Both the position numbers and the translations under genes were made by a program. 64,000 bases of DNA from Bartonella krasnovii (GTDB taxonomy: Bacteria > Pseudomonadota > Alphaproteobacteria > Rhizobiales > Rhizobiaceae), in NCBI RefSeq assembly GCF_003606345.3, contig NZ_CP031844.2, forward strand, positions 1,240,001-1,304,000. The letters are read 5' to 3'. Shown here in pieces: positions 52,502 to 63,992 of this stretch (the stretch's first letter is position 1; each line of letters begins with the position of its first letter). Below the pieces are notes generated by a model, which was not told the DNA's origin, ran no database searches, and saw nothing but the letters and a program-made list of their open reading frames with translations.

Positions 52502-53896
52502 TTATTGTAATTGCATCACCAAAGAGATAAATGCTTCACCCCGCATCTCATAATTTTTAAATTGGTCATAACTTGCACAAGCAGGTGACAAAAGAACCAC
52601 CACCTCCTTTGCCTTGCAATGCATTGCGTCAATGGTGGCCTCACGCACCGCATTCTCCAAAGTTAAACTCATTGAAAAGGGAAAAGCAGAACCAATAATG
52701 CGGGCAAATTCTTCTGCTGCACTCCCAATCAAATAGGCCTTACGAATTTTAGGAAAAAAATCTCTAAGAGACTCAATTCCTCCCTTTTTTGCCTGCCCCC
52801 CAACAATCCAAAAAATATCATTAAAGGCGCAAAGTGCAGGCGCTGTTGCATCCGCATTCGTCGCCTTGCTATCATTGATAAATAAAACCGCCCCCATTTT
52901 ACGCACCTGCTGCATACGATGAGGCAATCCTTTATAGCTTGCTAAATGCTTGCTGATAGAGGGATCGGTTATTTTCAAAGCCTGCAACGTTGCCAAAGCC
53001 ATAAGAGCATTTTGCGCATTATGACCTCCGCGCAAAGAAGGCACAGAAGCAAGATCTGCAAGCATATGCCGCTGTCCTTGACGAACAGAAAAGAGCTTGG
53101 TCCCCTCTGCATAAAAACCATTTTCTAGCAAATGATCTTTGGAAATAGCCTCAATTTGATGCCCCTCGTGAAGCAATTGTTGATACAACATCTTACAAGC
53201 TGCATCATCAACTGAAATAAAAGCCTGAGAAGCCTGAGCAACCAAATGCCTTTTGGTTTGCACATAATGCGCAAAACTCCCATGACGATCAATATGATCA
53301 GGTGTCAAGTTTAATAAAAGCCCAATGGTTGGCTGAAGAGAGGGCGTAAGATCAATTTGAAATGATGAACATTCAATCACATAGATACGTTGTTTAACAA
53401 AAGGCTTAAGCATCAATATTGCATTTCCAATATTTCCCCCCATTTGCACATCATAACCCATTTTTTCCAACAAATGTGCAAGCAAAGTCGTTGTTGTCGA
53501 CTTTCCATTCGTACCCGTAATCGCAATGAAAGGAACATCCTCATCACAAAAACCATAACGCTGTAAAAAATGATGGCGCGCACGAACAAATAATTCAATA
53601 TCACCGATAATTTCTATATTCGCTTGACGTGCTTTTTTAACAACCCAATGAGGTTGAGGATAATTTAAAGGAACACCAGGCGCGAGAATCAATGATACAA
53701 ATTCTGACCAATCTTCACTGTGGAGATCTCTTGTTGGAATATTTTGCTGAAAAGCTTCTTGCACGCTCGCAGGATTATCATCCCATGCCACCACTTCTGC
53801 ACCGCCACACATCAACGCTTGTGCCGTTGCTAATCCGGACTTTCCTAATCCAAACAGAGCAACTTTTTTCCCCTTATAACACGCAATAGAAATCAA
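52502..53896 (-). CDS. murD: UDP-N-acetylmuramoylalanine--D-glutamate ligase
   Basis: Adds D-Glu to UDP-MurNAc-L-Ala. N-terminal [17 protein letters not shown] loop [27 protein letters not shown], and [13 protein letters not shown] are in order. The start is uncertain: homologues begin just before [13 protein letters not shown], and a TTG at 53896 (464 residues) behind GCGGTGAG fits best. A frame extending to 53938 would overlap mraY and is less likely. It starts four bases after the mraY stop. Confidence 0.92.
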   Translation of the reverse strand: MISIACYKGKKVALFGLGKSGLATAQALMCGGAEVVAWDDNPASVQEAFQQNIPTRDLHSEDWSEFVSLILAPGVPLNYPQPHWVVKKARQANIEIIGDIELFVRARHHFLQRYGFCDEDVPFIAITGTNGKSTTTTLLAHLLEKMGYDVQMGGNIGNAILMLKPFVKQRIYVIECSSFQIDLTPSLQPTIGLLLNLTPDHIDRHGSFAHYVQTKRHLVAQASQAFISVDDAACKMLYQQLLHEGHQIEAISKDHLLENGFYAEGTKLFSVRQGQRHMLADLASVPSLRGGHNAQNALMALATLQALKITDPSISKHLASYKGLPHRMQQVRKMGAVLFINDSKATNADATAPALCAFNDIFWIVGGQAKKGGIESLRDFFPKIRKAYLIGSAAEEFARIIGSAFPFSMSLTLENAVREATIDAMHCKAKEVVVLLSPACASYDQFKNYEMRGEAFISLVMQLQ

Positions 53897-53900
53897 AATC

Positions 53901-54971
53901 TCACCGCAATTTAAGTGTTGAAAGACCAATGAGAGCAAGAACTATTGAAATGATCCAGAACCGTATCACCACTTGACTTTCAGTCCAGCCTTTTTTTTCA
54001 AAATGATGATGGATTGGTGCCATAAGAAACACGCGTTTTCTTGTTAATTTGAAATAACCAACCTGAATAACGACCGAAAAAGCTTCCACAACAAACAGTC
54101 CACCAATAAGAGCCAACACAATTTCGTGTTTTGTAGCAACCGCAACAGTCCCCAAGAGACCTCCAAGAGCCAACGAACCAGTATCCCCCATAAAAATAGC
54201 AGCAGGTGGTGCATTAAACCATAAAAAGCCAAGCCCTGCCCCCACAACAGCTCCCAATAAAACAGCCAATTCACCTGTTCCCGATACATAATGTATTTGG
54301 AGATAATCAGCAAAATTCATATTACCACAAAGATAAGCAATCAGAGCAAAAGATAAGGCAGCAACCATCACAGGAACAATAGCAAGCCCATCAAGACCAT
54401 CCGTCAAATTAACCGCATTCCCTGTCGCGACAATAACAAAAGCAGAAAAAGGAATGAAAAACCAACCTAAATTGATAAGATAATCTTTCAAAAAAGGCAA
54501 AGCGAATCCAGATGAGCCAATTTGCAGGATGATAAAAGCTGCAATTGCTGCAACAACAAACTCCAAGCTCAACCGTGCTTTCCCAGAAAATCCTTTGTCT
54601 GTTTGTTTTGTAACCTTAAGATAATCATCATAAAATCCAATTGCCCCAAAAGAAAGCATAACCAAGAGTGATACCCAAAAATAAATATTCGATAAGTTAC
54701 ACCACAAAAATGCCGATACAACAATGCCTGTTAAAATCATTAATCCACCCATTGTAGGTGTTCCAGCCTTTTTAAAATGTGTTTGGGGACCATCGGCACG
54801 AATTGGTTGCCCTTTGCCCTGCCGCAATTTAAGAGAAGCAATGATGCTAGGTCCAAACAAAAAAACAATGAGTCCCGAAGTCAGCATCGCTGCTATCGTA
54901 CGAAAAGTAATGTAGCGAAAAACATTCACGCCTGGAAGCCAATCACTAAACGAAGAAAAAAACAGCATCAT
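53901..54971 (-). CDS. mraY: Phospho-MurNAc-pentapeptide translocase (lipid I synthase)
   Basis: Integral membrane transferase that attaches phospho-MurNAc-pentapeptide to undecaprenyl phosphate. 356 residues, ten helices. Motifs: [11 protein letters not shown], the aspartates of [35 protein letters not shown] and the His-rich loop [13 protein letters not shown]. All invariant residues appear present. Sits between murF and murD. Confidence 0.97.
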   Translation of the reverse strand: MMLFFSSFSDWLPGVNVFRYITFRTIAAMLTSGLIVFLFGPSIIASLKLRQGKGQPIRADGPQTHFKKAGTPTMGGLMILTGIVVSAFLWCNLSNIYFWVSLLVMLSFGAIGFYDDYLKVTKQTDKGFSGKARLSLEFVVAAIAAFIILQIGSSGFALPFLKDYLINLGWFFIPFSAFVIVATGNAVNLTDGLDGLAIVPVMVAALSFALIAYLCGNMNFADYLQIHYVSGTGELAVLLGAVVGAGLGFLWFNAPPAAIFMGDTGSLALGGLLGTVAVATKHEIVLALIGGLFVVEAFSVVIQVGYFKLTRKRVFLMAPIHHHFEKKGWTESQVVIRFWIISIVLALIGLSTLKLR

Positions 54972-54992
54972 GGGATAAAAAACCTCTTAAAA

Positions 54993-56414
54993 CTATGAAA
55001 AAACCGCTTTATAGCGCTCAAGCAATGCCGTCACAATATTTGATGAACAAAGGCTATTGGATGATTTAATCATCAAGAGATCTCCCGGAGAAATTTCTGC
55101 CAAAAGAAGTGGTAAAATTTTCTCAATATTTTCATCATAATGGACCTCAACATCAGCAGATAAATCACTGACTAAAGATTTCATCGCCTTACCAAATAAA
55201 AAAACAGGATTAGCACCAGAAAAACGTATTGGCTTTATTAAATCACGATGAAGCTTTTCACTATACTTTCCTAACTCTAGCATATCCCCTAAAACAGCAA
55301 TTCGCCGCCCCCCTTCCCCGACTGGTCCTGTCGCAAGAAGCTCAAGAGCTGCACGCATAGATGCGGGATTAGCATTATAGCTTTCATCAATGAGATAAAA
55401 TTCACCTCCATTCGATAAAGACAACCGATAACGAACCCCCCGCCCTTTTTGAGAAGAAAAATGGCTCAAAGAAAGTGCAATAGGGTCTAAATCAACACCA
55501 ATGGCATCACAAACAGCAAGAACAGCTAAACTATTTTGCACAATATGGCGTCCAGGAGCACCAATTTGGACCTCCTTATCCTGTCCTCCAATGCGCACCA
55601 TCATAGAAGAATGATCGGTTAAAAGACGTATATCCCGTGCCTGATAATCAGCATTTTCAGTCTCACCAAAGCTTAGGATCTTTTTCACACCGCATTGCAT
55701 TGCTTTTTGAACGAGATAAGAAAAAAAATCACTATCTGCATTTAAAATAGCAATGCCTTTCTCATTCAATCCCTCAAAAATTTCAGCTTTTGCCTCTGCT
55801 ATTTCTTCAAGATCTTTAAAAAAACCCATATGTCCTGCACAAATATGCGTAATGAGAGCAACATGCGGACAAACCAGTTTAACCAGAGGACGAATTTCAT
55901 CCTTATGATTCATACCAATTTCAAAGATACCATAATCACTCTCTTTAGGCATTCGTGCCAAAGTAAGTGGAACCCCCCAGCAATTATTTAAAGAAGCAAG
56001 ATTGGCATGAACATTCCCCGCCATTGCAAGGACTTGTTTTAAAGCTTCTTTTGTTGTTGTTTTTCCCACCGATCCTGTTATCGCGATAATTCTAGCTCTT
56101 GAACGTTTTCGTGCGGCTTTTCCAAGTTTTTCTAGGGCTTGCAACACATCAGGAACAACAATCAATGGAGCTGATATCTTTTCCATATCCTTCAAACGAT
56201 TTTCTGCAACAATAAGAACGCCTGCACCTCGTGCATAAGCCTGCGCAGCAAAATCATGACCATCGAGATAATTCCCCTTAATGCAGAAAAAAATATCGCC
56301 TTCTACAAGAGTACGGCTATCAATGGAAACCCCAGTAAAAGTTTCCGGCACGTTTCCTATACCAATACCATCAATGGCCGCAACAAGTGCTTGTTTATCC
56401 CATAAAGTTGTCAT
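54993..56414 (-). CDS. murF: UDP-MurNAc-tripeptide--D-alanyl-D-alanine ligase
   Basis: Adds D-Ala-D-Ala to the tripeptide. 473 residues. ATP loop [49 protein letters not shown] and [15 protein letters not shown] are visible. Its ATG overlaps the murE stop by four bases. An Mlu-like deviation is not seen; the enzyme looks complete. Confidence 0.96.
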   Translation of the reverse strand: MTTLWDKQALVAAIDGIGIGNVPETFTGVSIDSRTLVEGDIFFCIKGNYLDGHDFAAQAYARGAGVLIVAENRLKDMEKISAPLIVVPDVLQALEKLGKAARKRSRARIIAITGSVGKTTTKEALKQVLAMAGNVHANLASLNNCWGVPLTLARMPKESDYGIFEIGMNHKDEIRPLVKLVCPHVALITHICAGHMGFFKDLEEIAEAKAEIFEGLNEKGIAILNADSDFFSYLVQKAMQCGVKKILSFGETENADYQARDIRLLTDHSSMMVRIGGQDKEVQIGAPGRHIVQNSLAVLAVCDAIGVDLDPIALSLSHFSSQKGRGVRYRLSLSNGGEFYLIDESYNANPASMRAALELLATGPVGEGGRRIAVLGDMLELGKYSEKLHRDLIKPIRFSGANPVFLFGKAMKSLVSDLSADVEVHYDENIEKILPLLLAEISPGDLLMIKSSNSLCSSNIVTALLERYKAVFS

Positions 56415-57862
56415 CTCCTTGGATCCTCTAGAGCTTCTATCGCTTTCAGGCGATCTGAAAAAGGATAAGTTGTCTGCCCTATAATTTGGCCATCTTCATG
56501 ACCTTTTCCAGCAATGATGAGTGTATCACCAGCTTTCAAAAGCCCCACAGCATAAGAAATAGCTTCACCACGATCTGCTATTTCTATTGCTGTTGGTACC
56601 GCCTGCAAAATATCCTTGCGTATTTTTTCTGGTATTTCTGTGCGCGGATTATCATCCGTTACAATAACAATATCCGCTTTATCGGCTGCAATTTTTCCCA
56701 TCAAAGCTCTTTTCCCTTGATCTCGATCTCCTCCACAACCAAAAACAACAACCAAACGCCCTTGCGTAAAGGGACGAACAGAAAGTAAAACCTGCTCCAA
56801 AGCTTCTGGTTTATGCGCATAATCAATATAGACAGGCGCATTATTTTCTTTCTTTCCAACAAGCTCCAATCGACCAGGGGCCCCCTGCAAAGTTTCAAGT
56901 GCAGAAAAAACCTTATCAGGAGAAAGACCTGTTGCAATGGCTAGTCCAGCCGCCACAAGTGCATTGGTTACCTGAAAATCTCCAGCTAAAGGCAAATTAA
57001 ATGTATAAATCTTATTTTCCACACGACACTCGATACACTGTTTTGAACGTTGATGTTCAACACGATTAATCGTGATAAATTGCCCCTTACGTCCAATTGT
57101 CAAGATACGGCGGCGCGCTTGTGTAACAGCATTAATAACCTTTTGTGAATAAACATCATCAGCAAAAATCAGAGCGGGAGCATCTTCAGGCAACAGTGTA
57201 TCAAACAACCTCATTTTCGCCCGCAAATAATCCTCTACACACCTGTGATAATCCATGTGATCTCGCCCTAAATTGGTAAAGGCACCAGCCGTTAAACGGA
57301 CTCCATCAAGGCGTCCTTGATCAAGCCCATGTGAAGAAGCTTCAAGAGCTACATGTGTCACACCTTCATGAGAAATTTCACAAAGAAGACGGTGCAATAC
57401 AACTGGATCAGGTGTTGTAAGAGAACCATAATCATTCCGGTGAGGTGAAACAACACCAACCGTTCCTATACTGGCAGCACAAAACCCAACATGAGTCCAA
57501 ATTTGCCGAACAAAAGAGACAACAGATGTTTTACCACTTGTACCGGTTACAGCAACGACCGTTTCAGGCTGAGAGCCATAAAAACGTGCAGCGGCCAACG
57601 CAAGACTATGACGAACATTAGAAACACGTAAAATTGGAACGGATAAGTCCTCAAAAACCGCCTCGCAATCAGTAACAATTGCGCGCGCTCCCCGCTTTAT
57701 CGCATCATTGATATAGTCTCTTCCATCCCCTTGCTTTCCTCGAACAGCGACAAAAACATAGCCCGGCAAGACTTGTCGAGAATCTGCACTGATCCCTGTT
57801 ATTTCCATTGAAGAAAGCTTCTGATCTTCAAGACATTCTGTAAAAACTGTTCCAAACAACAT
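56411..57862 (-). CDS. murE: UDP-MurNAc-L-Ala-D-Glu--meso-diaminopimelate ligase
   Basis: Adds meso-DAP to UDP-MurNAc-dipeptide. 483 residues. ATP loop [34 protein letters not shown] and, near the C-terminus, VTDDNPRTE. The DNPR motif marks meso-diaminopimelate rather than lysine as the substrate, as expected for a gram-negative wall. It starts 23 bases after ftsI. Confidence 0.97.
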   Translation of the reverse strand: MLFGTVFTECLEDQKLSSMEITGISADSRQVLPGYVFVAVRGKQGDGRDYINDAIKRGARAIVTDCEAVFEDLSVPILRVSNVRHSLALAAARFYGSQPETVVAVTGTSGKTSVVSFVRQIWTHVGFCAASIGTVGVVSPHRNDYGSLTTPDPVVLHRLLCEISHEGVTHVALEASSHGLDQGRLDGVRLTAGAFTNLGRDHMDYHRCVEDYLRAKMRLFDTLLPEDAPALIFADDVYSQKVINAVTQARRRILTIGRKGQFITINRVEHQRSKQCIECRVENKIYTFNLPLAGDFQVTNALVAAGLAIATGLSPDKVFSALETLQGAPGRLELVGKKENNAPVYIDYAHKPEALEQVLLSVRPFTQGRLVVVFGCGGDRDQGKRALMGKIAADKADIVIVTDDNPRTEIPEKIRKDILQAVPTAIEIADRGEAISYAVGLLKAGDTLIIAGKGHEDGQIIGQTTYPFSDRLKAIEALEDPRR

Positions 57863-57885
57863 AACAACGCACCTTTATATTCATT

Positions 57886-59628
57886 TTACCGCTGTTTAAC
57901 GAAACTTGAATGGCTCTTTTTACCTAAAAAAGGCTCATATTCTTTTTTAAAATCGGGTTTTATACCAAGAAAACTGGCTGAGCGACGAACAATATTCGCA
58001 AGCATTGGTCCAGCATTCATCCCTGCTGTTGCGGAATGTTTTCCTTCCTCTGGCTTAGGTTCATCAATAATTGTTAAAACAACATAAGCAGGATCATCAA
58101 TCGGAAAAGCAGCCAGAAAACTATTGAAATTTTTTGTTTTAGAATATTTTCCATTTTCAACTTTCTCAGCTGTTCCTGTCTTTCCACCCACCCGATAGCC
58201 TTCTACTTTTGCATTACGTCCAGAGCCAATATCACTATTTAATTTATAGAGGTAACGCATATTCTGACTTGTTTGGGCTTTCAAAACCTGTTTTGCATGG
58301 TGCAAAGTTTGTTCTTTTGTCCGTTTTAAAAATGTCGGTGTAATCAACCAACCACCATTCATTAAAGCAGCAGCCCCAACAGCTGTTTGCAAAGGTGTTG
58401 TCGCCATACCATGCCCAAAAGAAATTGTCATAGAATGGATATCCTTCCAATGATGGGGCACAATAGGATGTGCAACTTCAGGCAACTCTGTTTTAAGACG
58501 ATCCAAAAGTCCAAGTTTTTGCAAAAAACTACGATGTTTATCAATCCCTATTGCTAAAGCCTCTTTAGCAGAACCAATGTTGGAAGAATAAATAAAAACC
58601 TCCCATAACGTTAAAGGACGATTTTTTCCGTGAAAATCATGAATCGTATAGCCACTACTTGCTTTTATGGGCTTTGAAGCATCGATAACACTGTTTAAGT
58701 GAAAAATACCGGAATCAAGGGCCATGGCGGTCGTAAAGCTTTTAATGATCGAACCCATTTCAAAGGTTCCAGCCGTCATCCGATTAAGACGATCACTTTT
58801 TAAAGCTTCAATAGGATTTCCAGGATCAAAATCTGGAAGTGATGCCAAAGCCAAGATTTCCCCCGTATGTATATTTAAAATAACAGCACCTGCAGCAATT
58901 GCCTTATAACGCTTCATAGCCTGAATAAGTTCATCATGAACAATTGCTTGAAGTCGCACATCAATCGAAAGCTGAACTTGTTTTAATGATTCTTCCACAG
59001 CAAGACCAGCAGCACGCAAAGCACTCAACCCCGTATCATCGATATATTTTTCCATACCTGCAATGCCCTGATTATCCACATTGACCATGCCGAGAATATG
59101 GGAAGTTATAGCCCCATCAGGATAAAAACGACGAATTTCAGTTCGAAAACCAATTCCTGGAATGCCAAGAGCCATAATTTGCGTTTTCTGCATAGGTGTT
59201 AACCCACGCTGTATCCAAGAAAAACCGGTTTTTCTTTTTAAACGCTTATAAGTTTCCTGCCAATTCAGATCAGGCAAAACTGTTGAAAGCAATTCTATTG
59301 TTTCATCTACATCAATAATACGTCGTGGCTCAGCAAAAAGTGAATAGGTTTTAATATCTGTTGCTAATAAACGACCATTACGATCAACGATATCAGGTCG
59401 TGCCGTCAATTGAAGAATGCTTGGCCCTTTTGCTTCTTCAATCTGTCCACCTTCCAACCCATAAGAAATTAGGCAAGCTCCCATGATGCCATATAAAACC
59501 AAAAAACAGAACAACGAAAAGAGCAAACGTGGACGACTAGAGTACGAACGACGAATAGAAACATTAGGATGATTCAACGAATCCTTTAAGCGCTTTTTTT
59601 TCTGTGAGGATAAACAAGCCGATTTCAT
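57886..59628 (-). CDS. ftsI: Septal peptidoglycan transpeptidase FtsI (PBP3)
   Basis: Class B penicillin-binding protein that crosslinks septal peptidoglycan. 580 residues. Basic N-terminus, membrane anchor at about residues 33-55, pedestal domain, then the transpeptidase with the catalytic serine in MGSIIKSFTTAMAL (SxxK), the SSN motif in YSSNIGSAKEAL and KTGT in VGGKTGTAEKV. All active-site motifs are intact. Its ATG overlaps the stop of the ftsL-like gene by four bases. Confidence 0.96.
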   Translation of the reverse strand: MKSACLSSQKKKRLKDSLNHPNVSIRRSYSSRPRLLFSLFCFLVLYGIMGACLISYGLEGGQIEEAKGPSILQLTARPDIVDRNGRLLATDIKTYSLFAEPRRIIDVDETIELLSTVLPDLNWQETYKRLKRKTGFSWIQRGLTPMQKTQIMALGIPGIGFRTEIRRFYPDGAITSHILGMVNVDNQGIAGMEKYIDDTGLSALRAAGLAVEESLKQVQLSIDVRLQAIVHDELIQAMKRYKAIAAGAVILNIHTGEILALASLPDFDPGNPIEALKSDRLNRMTAGTFEMGSIIKSFTTAMALDSGIFHLNSVIDASKPIKASSGYTIHDFHGKNRPLTLWEVFIYSSNIGSAKEALAIGIDKHRSFLQKLGLLDRLKTELPEVAHPIVPHHWKDIHSMTISFGHGMATTPLQTAVGAAALMNGGWLITPTFLKRTKEQTLHHAKQVLKAQTSQNMRYLYKLNSDIGSGRNAKVEGYRVGGKTGTAEKVENGKYSKTKNFNSFLAAFPIDDPAYVVLTIIDEPKPEEGKHSATAGMNAGPMLANIVRRSASFLGIKPDFKKEYEPFLGKKSHSSFVKQR

Positions 59629-60032
59629 TGCTGTACGCCTTTTTGAACAACGCGATTGACTTGAGAAGCCCTATTATTTGCTAAAATATCCTGATTATCT
59701 TCCAAGGTATTTTGTTTAATTATTTCTTCAATTGGATCGTGTTCTCGTACTGGAATATCTTTAAGCTCCACGATTTGATGCGGCTGTATAACCTCTAACC
59801 CAAGTTGTTTTTGATAACGTTTCGCAAGTTTTTGCATGCGTGAAGGCTTTATCATGACAGCCCACTCAGCATGAAGCAAACTTACCGTATTTTTTGCTGC
59901 AGCAATTTCATGCTCAAGATGACGAACCTCGCTCATACGTTTTTGAACATCATATTTTACTTTATAAGTAAGACCAGCCATACAAATCATAATCATCACT
60001 AAAGTCATATCAAATGTACGGAAAACTGTCAT
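59625..60032 (-). CDS. ftsL: FtsL-like divisome protein
   Basis: 135 residues with one membrane segment near the N-terminus (about residues 7-25, [20 protein letters not shown]) followed by a periplasmic coiled coil ([20 protein letters not shown]). FtsL proteins diverge strongly; the call rests on this layout and on the position between rsmH and ftsI. It overlaps both neighbours by four bases. The C-terminal third is polar and Asn-rich. Confidence 0.8.
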   Translation of the reverse strand: MTVFRTFDMTLVMIMICMAGLTYKVKYDVQKRMSEVRHLEHEIAAAKNTVSLLHAEWAVMIKPSRMQKLAKRYQKQLGLEVIQPHQIVELKDIPVREHDPIEEIIKQNTLEDNQDILANNRASQVNRVVQKGVQQ

Positions 60033-61027
60033 TTCTTGCCACCTTCAAAACCGGCAATCTCTGCTAAACCAAATAACTTCATATCCTCCCCAAGAGCTTC
60101 TGCATCAGTTCGCACCCCCATACGTAATCTCGCAGAACGGGAACGAGGATTTTGCTGTAATTCCTCTTTATTTGCCGTTATTCCCCCTTTAAACAAAGGG
60201 AAAAATGTTGCTGGAGAATGCTTTATTTCAGGCAAATAGCGTGATCTCATACCTTCTCCAGAACGAGCGACAAAAAATCTTTTGACCATACGGTCTTCAA
60301 GAGAATGAAAACTGACAACGCCCAAACGGCCTCCAGCTTTTAAAATGCGTTCAGCAGCAAATAAACCACGCGCTAATTCACCAATTTCATCATTAACATA
60401 GATACGAAGAGCCTGAAATACACGTGTTGCAGGATGAATGCGATCTCCAGGTTTTCGCCCTATCAACATCTCAATGGCATGCGCAAGATCACCTGTACGC
60501 AAAAAAGGCTGAACAACACGACGCTTTTCAATCATTCGTGCAATTCGCCCCGCATAACGCTCTTCTCCTAATATCTTAAAAATACGTGCTAAATCTCTTG
60601 CTTTTAAATGATTTACAACATCACTCGCTGTAAAACCCCTCTGAGCCATTCGCATATCTAAGGGACCATCTTTTTGAAAAGAAAAACCTCTTTCTGCTTC
60701 ATCAAGCTGCATTGAAGAAACACCAATATCCAAAATAACCGCATCCACCTTCTCTTCAACAACACGATCGAGCTGTGAAAATTCCATATGAACCAAACGA
60801 AGCCGTGGAAAAAATTCATCAACAAGAGATTTCCCTGCATCAATAGCATGAGGATCACGATCAAGAGCAATCACCTGTGCCCCCGCCTTTAACAAGGCGC
60901 GCGTATAACCACCAGCACCAAAGGTGCCATCAATCACTTTTGCTCCAACCAATGGCATAAGACCAGCCAAAACTGGCTGCAACAACACTGGAATATGGCG
61001 TTCAGCTCTTTGATCCTGTTTTGTCAA
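60029..61027 (-). CDS. rsmH: 16S rRNA (cytosine-1402-N4)-methyltransferase
   Basis: Methylates N4 of C1402 in the ribosomal P site; formerly MraW. 332 residues. [13 protein letters not shown] at the N-terminus, the SAM loop [53 protein letters not shown] and [15 protein letters not shown] are in order. It is the first gene of the dcw run here: no mraZ lies upstream, where rnpB is found after about 265 bases. A promoter is expected at about 61030-61200. Confidence 0.97.
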   Translation of the reverse strand: MTKQDQRAERHIPVLLQPVLAGLMPLVGAKVIDGTFGAGGYTRALLKAGAQVIALDRDPHAIDAGKSLVDEFFPRLRLVHMEFSQLDRVVEEKVDAVILDIGVSSMQLDEAERGFSFQKDGPLDMRMAQRGFTASDVVNHLKARDLARIFKILGEERYAGRIARMIEKRRVVQPFLRTGDLAHAIEMLIGRKPGDRIHPATRVFQALRIYVNDEIGELARGLFAAERILKAGGRLGVVSFHSLEDRMVKRFFVARSGEGMRSRYLPEIKHSPATFFPLFKGGITANKEELQQNPRSRSARLRMGVRTDAEALGEDMKLFGLAEIAGFEGGKK

Positions 61028-61291
61028 AATAATCCGTCTTGAAGTTATGCTGTTTCAAATCAACAGCTCTCTCATAACAACCGATATAAGAATAACCTAA
61101 CCCTTAACTTTCATATTAATGACTATGAAGGAAAAAAGCTAAAGTTATCCCAAGACATATCCTAGTGTATTATACTTAAAGAAATGTTATAATTTTTTAA
61201 AATACTCTTTATTCAAGAGCCCGTTTCAAATACAGACTTCATAAAACCCCATACGTCATTGAGCGTATAAAATATCGTGTATCATCATGAA

Positions 61292-61686
61292 ATATCAGTC
61301 GGCCTATAAGCCGGGTTCTGTATAGTAAAGCTCATACTTTACATGGCAACCATTCATCTGGGACGGATGTTACCATCCGCCTCGTGCAACCTACCCGAAT
61401 GACTCGCCCGGAAATCGGCTGCAATTAAATCTTGCACGTCATTTCTATTTGGTCTTGCTCCCGGTGGGGTTTACCTTGCCACATTCATTACTGAATGCGC
61501 GGTGGGCTCTTACTCCACCCTTTCACCCTTACCTATAAAAATAGGCGGTTTACTTTCTGTGGCACTTTCCCTAGGGTCACCCCCGCCGGGTGTTACCCGG
61601 CACCGTCTTTCCATGGAGCCCGGACTTTCCTCACCTGCCGCTTTTCAGCACTGGACAAGCGCGGCTGCCCAGCCGACTGATGTGCT
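61292..61686 (-). ncRNA. rnpB: RNase P RNA (bacterial type A)
   Basis: Catalytic RNA that matures tRNA 5' ends. On the minus strand the 5' end has CAGTCGGCTGGGCAGCCGC and then GAGGAAAGTCCGGGCTCC, the universal P4 5' strand; the 3' end has ACAGAACCCGGCTTATAGGC, the universal P4 3' block, followed by GACTGAT that pairs with the 5' end. About 395 nucleotides, typical for the class. Ends are approximate to a few bases. Small open frames on the plus strand here are artefacts. Confidence 0.96.
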
Positions 61687-61763
61687 AAATTATAAAACAT
61701 TTTCTGCTCCGTGAAAATAGCAACTTAAAATATTTTATAGCCACTCCCTTTCAAAAAGCGTTT

Positions 61764-62273
61764 TTATTTTAATGAAGCTAAATACATTTTCACTTTTGCG
61801 CAATATTTTGCCGAAATAGAATTCATTTTTTTTGCAGCATGACCTGCATTATATTTAAGGATTGTGCCACACGTACTTCCACCACTGAGCTTATAGGCCC
61901 GCGCCAAATAACGCATACCATATTCAAGATTGGTCGCAGGATCGTATAAATCTTTTACAGAACCACTAAAGCCCAACCCTCGCGCCGTAGAAGGTTTTAT
62001 TTGCATCAAACCTATTTCACCCGCGGCCCCTTTTATGCTTGCCTTATAATTACTTTCAACTTTTACAACAGCATGTGCTAAATTAACGGGAACATTATGC
62101 TTTGTTGCAAGTTTCCGAATAAGAAACTCATAAGGACGCGCAGATGTCTTAGAAGCAACAATTACTGAGCCTTCTTTTGATTCTGCAATATTTAAGGCAC
62201 TATGAGTCCAGTTTATATTAAATATAAAAAATACAGCACACGCTGTATTTAACAAGATTTTTAAAAATTGCAT
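61764..62273 (-). CDS. Small lytic transglycosylase (SLT domain, Slt70/VirB1-like)
   Basis: Cleaves the glycan strand of peptidoglycan with formation of 1,6-anhydro-MurNAc. 169 residues: signal peptide at about 1-25, a short linker, then the SLT domain with the catalytic glutamate in VVKVESNYKASI, GAAGEIGLMQIKP and YDPATNLEYGMRYLA. ATG 62273 is preferred to the GTG at 62288, though the ribosome site is weak. It lies upstream of rnpB near the dcw cluster, a common place in Rhizobiales, and probably helps wall remodelling rather than secretion, since no type IV secretion genes are near. Confidence 0.88.
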   Translation of the reverse strand: MQFLKILLNTACAVFFIFNINWTHSALNIAESKEGSVIVASKTSARPYEFLIRKLATKHNVPVNLAHAVVKVESNYKASIKGAAGEIGLMQIKPSTARGLGFSGSVKDLYDPATNLEYGMRYLARAYKLSGGSTCGTILKYNAGHAAKKMNSISAKYCAKVKMYLASLK

Positions 62274-63596
62274 TTTCTTTCTCTTCACAACATTCTCAAA
62301 TTCTATTCCAAGTAGTTTGCAAACATATTGTACAAAAAAGAAAGCAAAAGAACGGCTTTAAAAAGGAAATACTAAGACAATTTCAAGATAAAACTCTATA
62401 TCAAAAGAAAATCTCTTTATACACAAATTATAGACTTCCCTATATCATAAAATAAAAAAATAAAGATACTATAGCTAATCTTATAGCATATTCAATGAAT
62501 ATGATATACTCGATCCATTTCTATTATTGCTGTTGTATCACCAGTTTTTATAGTACAAAGATAGAAATTTAAATAGACATAATATTTTTTACAGACGATG
62601 ATTAAATTCTTTATTGAGATCAATTCACAAAGCAATAGAGACAAAATCATCTATTGAAGAGTCTCGATATCGCAAAAATTTCACAAAAATAAAAACCGTT
62701 ATCCATGCTTCTCATGCACAAATAAATGACCGCAACACTCTTTATCCTCAATAAACCATTAACCAAAACCAATCTCTCACCCCAGCATCGTGCATAAAAA
62801 GCTCATAAATATACCAAAACTCTCATACTCCTTATCAAGTCAAAACGGCCTTTGGTATTTGAGATAACTTAAAGAAGCTTTTTACTTCTTTCTAAAAAGA
62901 GCTTTTATCCACAAAAGCCCCTTGCTTTGTGTTGTGTAAAAAACTGATTTTGATTTCTTTAACAGATTGAAAACAAGAGAATAATTCCATAATATTCGAG
63001 ATTCTCTCTTCACATATAAAAGGATAAATGACTATTAAAAACAATATACTTCTTTGTTCATACAACAAAGCTTAATAATTATTTTTATCTGTTTTTTAAT
63101 TCTCAAAAATACAATATCCTCAAGGCCTTTTGACGGAAATGGACCTTTCATCCTCATCTAAACATTTTTTACTTGATCCCGGGTTATCATCTTATCAGTC
63201 TAGCACCCCATCTTTACAAATCGTACAAATAAATAAACATCTTAAAATCTGCTTAACATGTTTTATTATGACAATTCGTGCCTTTGCTTTGCTAGCGATA
63301 AGTGCTCTCAGATTATTCGCACCCTTTATGAAAAGTCTGTTTTGATTTAAGCTGCTTTTTATTCTTTTTATCGCTGTAACCATTGATCATACAGTGAACC
63401 ACAATAGCTCTCGATAAACCTGCGATCACTCCTATAATGATCACAACATGATTCCTATAATCCGATTGTTTTACCTTTTAGGTAATATAAATTTTACTAA
63501 TGATCTTACAAGTTGACTATTTTCCTTGCACTTTTCAAAACGTCACAAAAAGCCCTCCCCCTTAAAATCACCCCCCAAAGCGCGATTAAAAAATAA
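62274..63596. other. Long non-coding region, no gene recognised
   Basis: 1.3 kb of AT-rich DNA. Frames such as 63130-63345 plus have no ribosome site and no protein-like composition. A single perfect DnaA-box sequence TTATCCACA lies at about 62908-62916, but without a cluster of boxes it is not evidence of an origin. The lytic transglycosylase promoter must lie at its left end. Confidence 0.5.
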
Positions 63597-63992
63597 TTAA
63601 AAATAAGCATTCGCAATGGAAGGACGAGACATCGCTTTTGAGAGAGCCATAGCAACAGTTTCACCAAACTTGTGGGCCTTTTCACGACTCTGACCACTTT
63701 CAGAAGCAAATAAAACCGCATCGCGACGCACTTGCTCAATAAACAGCTCTTGCTGCTGAGGACTCATCTTAGAAAGACGCTCAATAACATCTGGAAAAGC
63801 CATCGCCCATCTCTCTAGCAATAACGCCTCTGTTACCTCAACCTGCTGAGAAGAAGAAGAAGAGGAGGAAGAAGAGAACAGGTAGCTAGAAAGGAACTTA
63901 TGAACCACGACACTGCGAGAAGCAAAAATAGCCACGCCAAAAAAAAGAAATATAAATAAAATAAAAGCAATACGACTGGAGAAAAATCCCAT
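63597..63992 (-). CDS. Unrecognised membrane-anchored protein with a poly-serine tract
   Basis: 131 residues. A hydrophobic N-terminal segment (about residues 8-26) predicts a membrane anchor or uncleaved signal; nine serines in a row follow at about residues 39-48, coded by a TCT/TCC microsatellite. The C-terminal part (about 50-131) is helical and has LLLERWAMAFPDVIERLSKM and REKAHKFGETVAMALSKAM. I do not recognise a family. ATG 63992 is close to the window edge, with AAGAG just before it. The serine run is in phase, so changes in repeat number would alter length but not frame. Confidence 0.6.
   Translation of the reverse strand: MGFFSSRIAFILFIFLFFGVAIFASRSVVVHKFLSSYLFSSSSSSSSSQQVEVTEALLLERWAMAFPDVIERLSKMSPQQQELFIEQVRRDAVLFASESGQSREKAHKFGETVAMALSKAMSRPSIANAYF

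Noticed and set aside
61495..61714. Two overlapping plus-strand open frames of 61-70 codons
   Set aside because: They are antisense to rnpB, whose conserved core explains the sequence.
62900..62920. Perfect DnaA box TTATCCACA, considered as part of a replication origin
   Set aside because: Only one box was seen, without a cluster, an AT-rich unwinding element next to it or typical origin genes.
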